Below, in pieces: positions 19,352 to 27,298 of a stretch of 27,298 nucleotides of DNA. The notes beneath the pieces were generated by a model. The model was not told the origin of the DNA. It did not search any database and saw only the letters and a program-made list of their open reading frames with translations. The stretch comes from Phytophthora quininea. Taxonomy: Eukaryota > Oomycota > Peronosporomycetes > Peronosporales > Peronosporaceae. How positions within the stretch are numbered: position 1 is the first letter of the stretch; each line of letters starts with the position of its first letter. Made by a program: the position numbers and the translations under genes. The DNA lies in the NCBI GenBank assembly GCA_011947345.1, contig JAAVTG010000515.1:1-27298 (forward strand), read 5' to 3'.

Positions 19352-20728
19352 TTACGATGTCTCGAACGTCACACCGAGGTTGGCCTCCTCGGCCTCGGCA
19401 ACGATGTTGGCGACCTTGACGGCCTTCTCGGCGGCCACCTCCAGGTCGTCGGCCACGATCATCTTGATGCCCGACTCGGCGATGATCTTACGCGCCTGCT
19501 CCACGTTGGTGCCCTGCAGACGGATGATGACGGGCTTCTTCAGACCCAGGTCCTTGGCGGCGGCCACAATGCCCGAGGCGATCACGTCGCAGCGCATGAT
19601 GCCGCCAAAGATGTTGACGAGGATCGACTTGACCTGGTTGTCGCCGTCCAGGATCTCGAAGGCCTTCTTGACCTGCGACTCAGTGGCGCCTCCACCCACG
19701 TCCAGGAAGTTGGCGGGCGAGCCGCCGTAGAGCGAGATGATGTCCATGGTGGCCATGGCCAACCCGGCGCCGTTCACGAGGCAGCCGATGTTGCCGTCCA
19801 GACCAATGTAGTTCAGGTCGTAGGCGCTGGCCTCGACTTCGCGCGGGTCCTCCTGCGTCTTGTCGCGCTTGGCGAAGATCTCCTTGTGGCGGAAGGCGGC
19901 GTTGTCGTCGTAGTTGAGCTTGGCGTCGCAGGCAAAGATCTCGCCCTCGCGGGTCTCGGCCAGCGGGTTAATCTCCACGAGCGTGGCGTCCACGCCAATG
20001 AACATGTCGTAGAGGTTCTTAATTTGGGTCTCGAGCTTGTTCAGCACCTCACCTTCGCCGCCGAGGGCCTTGGCGAGACGCGTCACCTGCTCGGCCGTCG
20101 GGCCCGTCTTAATGTCGACGTTCTCCTTGAAGATGAGCTCGGGCGTGGCCTCGGCCACGTCCTCGATGGAGGTGCCGCCCGCGGGCGAGGCCACCATGAC
20201 GGGGCCCTGCGACGCGCGGTCCATGAGGATCGAGAAGTACATCTCGCGGCGCATCCAGACGCGCTCCATGAGGAAGACCTTGGCCACCTCGATGCCCTTG
20301 GCGCCCGTCTGTTTGGTCACGAGCGTCTCGCCCAGCATCTTCTTGGCGAAGTCCTCGGCCTGCTCGGGCTTGGTGCACATGTGCACTCCGCCTTTGAAGC
20401 CGTTCTTGAACGTGCCGAGGCCGCGGCCGCCGGTCAGCGCCTGGGCCTTGATCACCACGTCCACGCCCTCTGCATGAACAGGTTAGAAATCACACATTTT
20501 CTACTTCTAAATCGGATGGTGGGTGCGCACCACGGTCGCCGCGGATCTTGTTAAACGCGGCGCGCGCCTCGGCGGGCGTGTCGGCCGGGATGCCCTGCGG
20601 GGTGGCCACGCCGAAGCCCTTCATGATCTCGAGCGACTGGAACTCGTGCAGGTTGAGGCGGCGCACCTGCGCGCTCTGGCGCTTGGGCAGCGACAGCAGG
20701 CTGGGGAGCGCAGCACGCGGCCGAACAT
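19352..20728 (-). CDS. Succinyl-CoA synthetase beta subunit, mitochondrial (one intron, one frame break)
   Basis: Beta subunit of the TCA-cycle enzyme converting succinyl-CoA to succinate with ATP or GTP formation in the mitochondrial matrix. The start MFGRVLRSP at 20728 opens a basic presequence, then the ATP-grasp domain begins at LNLHEFQSLEIMKGFGV. The nucleotide-binding GGRGLGTF, the Mg-site segment VEINPLAE, NGAGLAMATMD and the C-terminal CoA-ligase domain (SILVNIFGGIMRCDVIA) are all present, and the length is normal. An intron of about 61-63 nt (exon 1 ends near 20531-20534; exon 2 begins at 20469) has a CTAAC branch-like site and a CAG acceptor. A break in a CCCC run (20703-20706) in the presequence needs one more C. 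ADP versus GDP specificity (SUCLA2 or SUCLG2) cannot be read here, so no symbol is given. Confidence 0.93.
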
Positions 20729-20764
20729 TCTGACTCGAGAGGCTTCTTGTCGGAGGGGCGGGCG

Positions 20765-20777
20765 ACTTGGGAAATGA
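20765..20777 (-). promoter_or_regulatory. Initiator-like element of the succinyl-CoA synthetase gene
   Basis: The minus strand reads TCATTTCCCAAGT, 37-49 nt before the ATG at 20728, a close match to the oomycete initiator consensus. Confidence 0.5.
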
Positions 20778-20859
20778 TCGTGTTTCCCCACCACAAGCGC
20801 CCGTGCTGACGCTGTCGACCGCACAGACCGCCATAAAGCGTCAGACTGGCTTTTGTCAT

Positions 20860-21594
20860 GCGGCTTTATCCCTCAAATGAAGTGTTTTATCGACACTAGA
20901 GTACTAAAGGTACTATGACGGACTGGGGATATGCAGTGGATTGTAATAGAGATACTCCAAATTAGACCAACTGCGTTTCATTGGCTCGCCTAACTAGTTC
21001 AAGTGCGCAGAAACCAGTGCGTGTTAAACGGTCCTGGTTGAACACACGTGAGGCTGGCAATGCGCTGGGGGCGAGCCTGGTGCTCCTCGCGGTGGAGCAG
21101 TTTGTTGCTCTGGCTGGGGCATGTCGTCTTATTCCAAATGGCGCGGTGCGTATTGTGGTTCGCCGTGTTGTGCTGACGATACCGCCAAAACTGAAGCAAG
21201 CAGTCGACATGAGACGCGCCCGATCTTCAAACTGGTTTCTTCAGAAATGCAGTCGAAGCGTGAGCTTGTCTGCACCTTGCGGGCCGCGAGCTACGGCTGC
21301 GTCTGCTGCTATTTGGCTAGCTCTCAGTATTCTAATGCATCGTTTGCTGTTTTTGTACGGGAATATGCATACTTCCGCATGGCCAGCAAAAGCGTTGACT
21401 GCTTCAATCCACGAGCAGAAAGCATCAGCTCATAGTTGATCCAAGCGCGTCGAGTGACAGCGCAGATATTATACTCTTCATCTCGTCAGAGCAGCGTTTG
21501 GCATTTGGTTCAAATCTCTATTTTGTTGAGCAAATGTGTATTATGAAAAGCAATTGAAAATCTCGCTTTTTTCTTCAAATATCATTTGCTGAAC
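20860..21594. other. Intergenic region upstream of the PXK-like gene
   Basis: About 730 bp between divergently transcribed genes. A 152-codon + frame (20981-21439) and an opposite frame show no domain. The last 130 bp are AT-rich, with a pyrimidine tract (CTTTTTTCTTC) about 20-30 nt before the ATG that may mark transcription initiation. Confidence 0.45.
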
Positions 21595-23017
21595 ATGGCA
21601 TCCGCCTCGTCGTTCAACGCCGCGCTGGCCGTGCTGCTGGCCGCCAAGTACTGCCGCCAGTACCCGCTATTCCGCTGGCGAGAGGAGGCGCTGCCGTCCA
21701 TGGGGAGACGCGCCGAGAAGTACTGCTTCCGTGTGGACATGCTCAACCTGCAGCAGGAGCGTTGCGGAGAGATGTTGCTGTCGCTGTTGCCTTCTCAACT
21801 GAGTCTGTTGGACTTCCAGAAGGAAAACACTCTCTATAAACTCAAGGCACTGCTCGTCACACTCAAAGTAGGTGAAAATCCAACGTCATTCAAACAGTAG
21901 CAGATACTAAACATTTGCCGCTGCAGCACCCGTACATTTTGCCGGTGCTGGACGTCTACTATTCCAAGGAGAAGAAGGCCCTGCTGGTGGTGCAGCCATT
22001 CGTGTCTGTTGGCAGCATCAAGGACCGGATCTACCGCGTGGATAACCCGGCCAAGACTTACGACGCCAAGTACCGACTGGAGAATGCCGAGCCACTGCCG
22101 TTCGAAGAGATCGCCAAGTTCTCTCGACAGATTCTGGAAGCGGTTGCGGGACTGAGATCGAAAGGACTGGTGTGCGACCACTTGAGCTCCACCAATGTGC
22201 TGATTGACGACGGCAACGCCAAGTTGGCGGAGATTTACACGCCGCTGCTGGCGTTGGATCGATACAAGGACACTCGAGAACTGACGGTGAGTCTCGAGCG
22301 ACACACAGACATTGACATCCTGCTGTTCGGACACATATTGTACGAGATGGCGACTGGGATGGAGCTGCGGACATCACAGCCAGACGACGGCGTGCTGGAG
22401 ATGCTGGCTCCGGAGATCGCCGAGGTGCTGCTGGCCATCTTTTATTACCCGCAGACTTTGGCTTCTCCGCAGTCGTCTCCTCCGCCATCGACAGCAGCAG
22501 AGGTTGATGATAGTAGCGTAGATTTTGACGACACAGAGTCAGTTAGCACAGCAGTGACGACCGGCAGCCGCAACAAGAAGCACTTGTTCGAGGTAGACGT
22601 CGAGCGCATGCTGGAAGAGCTGCCGCTCTTCGCTGCTGCAGATGTACCGCCGATCGATACGCTCTTCTCTGGGTTCCGCCTGGATTCGAGCATGAAGAGC
22701 ACCATTAAGCACAGCATGCGCATCAACGCCAGTCGGAGTCAGGCGCACATTGTTCACTACAACGACCAGGAGGCGCTGCTCCATGCTCGTCAGCGTGCCG
22801 AGCGTCGTGTCTACGAAGAAAGGAAAAGCAGCAGCAGCGCATCCAGCAGCTCACCGCCAGCAAAAGACCGACCAGCAAAGGGAACCCGTACAGCAGCAAG
22901 ACCATGCCGTCGAGACGAAAAACGTATCGAGCCGACAGCTTCCGACAGCACGCTCAACGCACGCATCCCAGACCAAACAGCAGCAACCTGTCAAACGCCA
23001 GCGCATCCAGCGCCTGA
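21595..23017 (+). CDS. PXK/Slob-like pseudokinase (one intron, one frame break near the end)
   Basis: Related to the kinase-like part of PXK (PX-domain serine/threonine kinase-like protein), a trafficking adaptor of endosomes. Exon 1 (21595-21867) encodes MASASSFNAA...; an intron of 59 nt (21868-21926, GTAGGT...TACTAAAC...TGCAG) precedes HPYILPVLDVYYSKEKKALL. PXK-like landmarks follow: GSIKDRIYRV, FSRQILEAVAGLRSKG, HLSSTNVLID, FGHILYEMATG, and ELPLF before a final basic helix. The catalytic HRD is replaced by CDHLSSTN and the DFG by LAEIY, so phosphotransfer is unlikely. No PX domain precedes it. In the AAAA run near 22824 one A appears missing; the frame then reads KQQQRIQQLTASKRP and stops at 23015-23017, unlike the unshifted frame (stop at 23037-23039). 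It converges on the Josephin gene. Confidence 0.75.
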
Positions 23018-23076
23018 AAGTTCTGTAGAAGTCAAATAACCATGTTGGGCCAGCTTCACAGTCTGTAGCGTAGCTG

Positions 23077-23694
23077 CTAGTCGGTCGCTGGTGTTTCCTC
23101 CGCTGGGACTTTGGTGACCAAGAAGAGCTCGCACTCGCCAGTATTCGCCAGCTCTTGCAGGAAGCGGAGACACTCGCTGTCACTCTCAAAAGGCTGCCAT
23201 CACACACAGCAACATCAGCACACAGAGCCACTCCCTCCTCATCTACTGCAACGCACCACTGGCTTCTCCAATTTCGAGTCCAGATTGTAGCAGACTCCGC
23301 CGACCTTCTTGATGGCGAACCAGTGTCTCTGGTTGAGCCAGCCGCTGTAGAAGTTGCTCATGACCACGTTGCAGAGCACTCCTTCGGCCGAGTCGAACGG
23401 CACCAGTTTGTCGTCCACGGTTTGTCGTTTATCCAGCCACTGCATGGTGTAGCCATGTTGCTGTAGCGCCAGTGTCAGTGCGTTCACGTCGTAGTTGCCG
23501 AGGCCCAATGGGGCTCTGTGAGGGTTCCAGGCCCAGTCCAGCAGGCCGGACGGCGCGTCGGGGCTTGCTCTCGCGGTCAGCTCCATGCACGCCGCATCCA
23601 GGTCGGCCTTGGCGAACTCGCGCCCCTGCAGCAGGTTGTTGAGGGCGTGCAGCCCGCACCGGTAGAGCTGCTGCCGCTCGTGGTACAGCTCCAT
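23077..23694 (-). CDS. Josephin-domain deubiquitinase (JOSD1/2-like), one intron
   Basis: A cysteine protease of the Machado-Joseph family, about 184 residues, the size of JOSD2. It removes ubiquitin from proteins, probably in the cytosol or at membranes. The catalytic Cys13 lies in YRCGLHALNNLLQ, the His124 in QRHWFAIKK and the third residue in YNLDSK (Asn137/Asp138). Exon 1 is 23257-23694. An intron of 63 nt (23194-23256; GTGCGT...GGCAG on the minus strand) removes an in-frame stop, and exon 2 (23077-23193) gives the expected final strand-helix-strand with FLQEL and CELFLVTKV. No frame break is needed. It is divergent from the CTL gene (254 bp) and convergent with the PXK-like gene (59 bp). 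Confidence 0.92.
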
Positions 23695-23948
23695 TTTGGG
23701 CCGGAATTGGGTATGTTTTAATTAGTTTTGAGCACTTCAACTTCATGCCTGAAGTTTCGAAACGATCACGGCCTAAAGACTGTGAACTGGTCTGTGGAGT
23801 TTGGCGGTGGTTTTGGTGACGGGCTGCTGCAACGGAGGACGGCGGCGCAACAGCTCCATTTGCCGTCTTTGCCAGCAGAGCAGAGAAGACGAAGTTCCCG
23901 TCTCTCCATTCTGAAGCAAAACTCCCAACAATTCCGGGGTTCTGCTTC

Positions 23949-26476
23949 ATGGTGTTCAAGTTTTTATCTCGCGGCGACAAGCCGAAGGACGGCGAGGCCA
24001 AGGCTGACGACGCGAAAGATGCAGAAAGCCGCGCCCCGCCGCGGAGCTGAACAACACGAACCCGTTCAAGCCCGACAACCGCAGCTGCACCGACATTCTC
24101 TTCTTGCTGCTCTTCGTGGCCTTTTGGATTGGAATGATCGTAATTGCCGGGGTCGGTTATCACAACGGCAAGCCGCAGCGACTCATTTACGGCACCGACT
24201 GGATGGGACGCACTTGCGGAGCTCAAGCCGACAAGACCGACACCGTCCCGGCCTACGACTTCACCCACTACAAGCACATCATCTACCCGCGACTTTCCGA
24301 GGATCTCATGGCTCTTGCGGCGGCGGGTGCCAGCACCAAGCAGTTGGCGAGTCCCTCGACGCTCAAAAGTTGTTTGGCGTGTGCGTTCCTGAATGCCCAA
24401 AGCTGAACGACTCGGCCACTGGGAAAGCACTCTACGTTCACGCGTATACGAACTACACGGCGCATCCCATTCCAGTGAACGAGAACAGTACCGGTGCTGG
24501 TGTTACCGTCGAGTACGAGAGAGCTGGGTCGCCATGGCGTCTTATTACGGATTCCACTGAAGTTCTCTACCGGTGCGTCGAGTTGACCAAGATCGACATT
24601 ACGCAGAGCGCTCGGTGCATCGACGACTGCAAGGACAGTGAGGTGGCTGCCTACCGTGCAGGAAACACGACACGGTTGTACTGCGGTACCAACGAGACCA
24701 GAAACCCCTTCATGGACTGCGGAGAGGAGGCGTGCGCTGATATGGTGACCGCTATGCGGCCGAACTGCACGAGCTTGGAGGTGAACCGCCAAGAACGCCA
24801 GATCGGCGCCACCACTGTGGATCCCGTCACCAAGATGCTGAGTCGCAACTGGTTCATGGTTGCTCGCTGGTTGGGTGACCTGCAGAAGGCTGCCCTCCCC
24901 ATCTTGATCTGCGGCGGCCTGTTCGCCATGATTCTTGGCTTCTTCTGGCTTGTGTTGCTACGCTACTGTGCGGGTGTCTTCGTGTGGCTCGTGGTCGTGT
25001 TTGTGGTCTGCATGCAGCTTGTCGTCACTCTGTTCTGCGCGTACGAAGGCAACATCATCAACAGCGCTCGTGTCGAGAGCACTTTGACCAAGATGGGCGT
25101 GTCGGCCACGACGGCGGCATCATTCACAGCGGCGTCAACCGAGTACATCTCAGCGGCAGGACTCACTGTCACCGACGACCAGGAGTACTATTGGGCGATC
25201 GCCTGCTACGTGCTCACCGCGTTCGATGTGCTGTTGCTATTGCTCCTCATCTTCATGTGCAGTCGCATCCGAATTGCTATTGGTATCATCCGCGAGGCTT
25301 CCAAGGCGCTGCAGTCAATGCCGACGCTAGCGGTGTATCCGGTCGTACCGTCGATTTTGCGATTGGACTTGTGGCGTACTGGTTGGTGGCGGCAGCTTTC
25401 ATTGCCACCTCGAGTAAGATCTCGGTCAACCAATTGATCAGTGAGGTGACTGGGTCGAACAGCACTGTGGCGATCGCTTCAAACAGCACTGTTCTGGCTG
25501 GTAGTTCGAACAGCACTAGTGCTGGGTCTGTCGTAGCAGCGCAGTTGGACGGTCAAAACGCTATGCGCTACCTCATGATCTACCACCTCTTCGGGCTGCT
25601 GTGGACAAGTCAATTCATCCAGGCTGCTGCGTACGCCACCATCGCCGGCGCCTTCTGTGAGTACTACTGGACTTTGGACAAACGTCAGGTCGCGGCACGC
25701 CCCGTTCTGCGCTCCATGTGGCGCATTGTTCGCTATCACTTCGGTACCATCGCCTTCGGCAGTCTCATCATCGCAGTGGTGCAGTTCATGCGCCTAACAG
25801 TTGAGTACATCGACCAAAGACCCGCGCTGCGAAGCAGGACAACAAGATCGTCAAGGTGGTCCTCATGTGCCTCAGATGTCTGCTCTGGTGCTTTGAGAAG
25901 TGCCTCAAGTTCCTCAACAAAAACGCCTTCATCGTGATGGCCATGAAGGGCCACAGCTTCTGCCCGTCCATGAAGGACTCGTTTTCGCTGCTGTTAGCGA
26001 ATGCTGCCCGTGTGGCCACTGTGAGCATCATCTCTCGGTTCCTCATGATCCTCGGCAAGATCTTCATCACTGGCTTCTGCATGCTGTTCATGTTCGTCTT
26101 CATCCGGTACCCGCCTCCTCATCTTCCGAGTTTCTTCATGGGAGATGTCTCCCAAGTCACTAGTCCGATCTTCCCAATGCTGCTCACTGGGATATTGAGT
26201 TATGCCACCGCTTCCTTCTTCTTGGATGTGTACGGCACCGGTATCGACACGATTCTCCTCTGCTTCTGTGAAGACTGCAACGTCAACAAGGGGTCGGAGC
26301 AGTACTACATGAGCGACGAGCTGTTGGCATACATCGAGGGACCTGCCAAGAAGAACGCCTTCGCCGTTTATCAGGCCACTCGTGGGGTCAGCAGCACCCG
26401 CGACAGTGTCATGACCGGAGCTACTGCACAGCCCATTTTCCACCCGAACAGCGCTCCGATGACGAAGATCGGCTAG
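23949..26476 (+). CDS. Choline-transporter-like membrane protein (SLC44/CTL family), four frame breaks
   Basis: A multi-pass membrane protein of about 840 residues; family members move choline or ethanolamine, or act in lipid homeostasis, at the plasma membrane and mitochondria. The ATG at 23949 starts MVFKFLSRGDKPKDGEAKAD. After an early break near 24046 come NNTNPFKPDNRSCTDILFLL (cytoplasmic start and TM1) and the family motif GYHNGKPQRLIYGTDWMG. A large Cys-rich extracellular loop (VCVPECP...CIDDC...CGEEACADM) is followed by a run of about nine helices. The C-terminal landmarks LNKNAFIVMAMKGHSFCPS, YGTGIDTILLCFCEDC and SDEL are typical of CTL proteins. Other breaks fall near 24349 (GG run), 25353 and 25827 (AAA run), each mended by one base. 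The substrate cannot be read from the sequence. Confidence 0.9.
25451..25525 (+). repeat. Three short SNST glycosylation repeats in the CTL extracellular loop
   Basis: The coding sequence contains TCGAACAGCACT, TCAAACAGCACT and TCGAACAGCACT within 75 bp, giving three Ser-Asn-Ser-Thr sequons separated by short Ala/Val/Gly stretches. Confidence 0.65.
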
Positions 26477-26684
26477 TGGATCGGCTCTACAACTCAAGAT
26501 AAAGTTTTTCAAAACATCGGTTAACGTAGCAAAACTTCCTGCTCGTTTACCTTGCATCAGCTCAATGCCTTCCTTGTCTTCACTCAATGCCGATTGATGG
26601 AGTTTGACGAGATATGTTATCTCGTTGAATTCGAGTTTTGCTTCCGGGTGGGATTTCTCTGCGCTTCGTTCCAAGCAGTCCGTC

Positions 26685-27298
26685 ATGCTCCGGGTAATAT
26701 ATGCTGAAGTGGGCCGAGAAGGAGACGCGATTGTCGTTAACACCAACCGCAACGAGTTGGTGTCCAAGTTGATTGAAACGCTCAAGGTGTGTCTAGGATA
26801 CACGCTCCCAGCTCACAAGCTCCAGCTATACCTGACGGCGACGGCACCGGGAAAGTGGTTGTCGATCAGCGACGCTGCAGCTCTGCAGTTGGACGCTGAT
26901 GTGATCCCTCCTGTCATTCAAACGATCATCGCTGGAGACGAAATGGACCCGGAGAAAATCGATTTAGGCCTGCTTGCAAGACAAGAGGTCGACGCGAGTC
27001 CCAAAAGCGGGCACATTCATGTGTTGGTGGTGAAACCCAAGATGTCGCCAAGAAGTGTGGTTTATTGACGACGCTTTCCTTCGTAATGTGACGCACGACG
27101 CGACCTCGACAAGGAGGCTGGAGTTTGAGAGAACCCTGAATGAAGGGTACAAAGTGGCGGAGACCAACGGAACGAGGCGCTGCATGCTGTTGGACGTGGC
27201 ATTCCCGACCGAGTTGGACACTGCCTCGGCCTTGCTTCGACCCAGCAATTACATAAGAACGATGCTGAACGCCGGTGACCTTGACGACATTGACAGCG
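26685..27298 (+). CDS. Crinkler (CRN) effector, N-terminal part, runs off the window (one frame break)
   Basis: CRNs are oomycete effectors moved into plant cells, often to the nucleus, by a conserved ~110-130-residue N-terminus; variable C-terminal domains decide the effect. Here ATG 26685 opens a 118-residue N-terminal domain. It has LQLYLTA at 26820-26840 in the place of the classical LxLFLAK motif, the characteristic AALQL...IAGDEMD segment, and HVLVVKP at 27018-27038, an exact match to the HVLVxxP junction where CRN C-termini are swapped. Just after this the frame breaks (about 27042-27055). The downstream frame stays open to the window end and holds the start of a C-terminal domain I do not recognise. 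No clear signal peptide is seen, as in many CRNs. Confidence 0.82.

Noticed and set aside
19886..20554. 222-codon plus-strand open frame
   Set aside because: Antisense to the conserved ATP-grasp domain; Leu/Gly/His-rich shadow.
20981..21439. 152-codon plus-strand open frame in the intergenic region
   Set aside because: No recognisable domain, no initiator element, and opposite-strand frames of similar length overlap it.
23429..24430. 333-codon minus-strand open frame
   Set aside because: It overlaps the Josephin gene in another frame and is antisense to the start of the CTL gene; both real genes have clear domains.

Overview
The window is a gene-dense piece of nuclear DNA from a plant-pathogen-type oomycete, most likely Phytophthora or a close relative. 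This rests on several points: a Crinkler (CRN) effector N-terminus at the right edge, an elicitin-like six-cysteine domain, secreted and receptor-type TKL kinases, compact genes with few introns (four seen, about 59-63 nt each), and initiator-like CATTYNCCAA motifs just upstream of several start codons. The species cannot be decided from the sequence alone.

Left part (1-9852), mostly surface proteins and an accessory region. The tail of a TKL kinase (+) enters at the edge and faces an elicitin-like membrane protein (-). A decayed hAT transposon with 26-bp inverted ends and a perfect 8-bp target duplication lies at 1632-3070. A nitrate/nitrite porter of the NRT2 type follows at 3286-4990. Three genes then share one eight-cysteine extracellular domain in three formats: GPI-anchored (5072-5716, -), membrane-anchored without kinase (6261-7106, +), and a complete receptor-like TKL kinase (7426-9852, -). 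The first two are arms of a nearly identical inverted duplication. A gene-poor stretch (9853-11250) follows.

Right part (11276-26476), conserved housekeeping genes: ASCC3/Slh1 dual-cassette helicase (ribosome quality control), ARL3 GTPase (flagellar cargo release), mitochondrial succinyl-CoA synthetase beta subunit, a PXK-like pseudokinase, a Josephin-domain deubiquitinase, and a choline-transporter-like membrane protein (SLC44/CTL). A CRN effector gene begins at 26685 and leaves the window.

Most genes, including strongly conserved ones, contain single-base reading-frame breaks. Nearly all can be explained by one missing base in a short run of identical bases. I read these as uncorrected sequencing errors rather than gene death, except inside the transposon. 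Gene limits below therefore span the breaks. No tRNA, rRNA or CRISPR array was seen.
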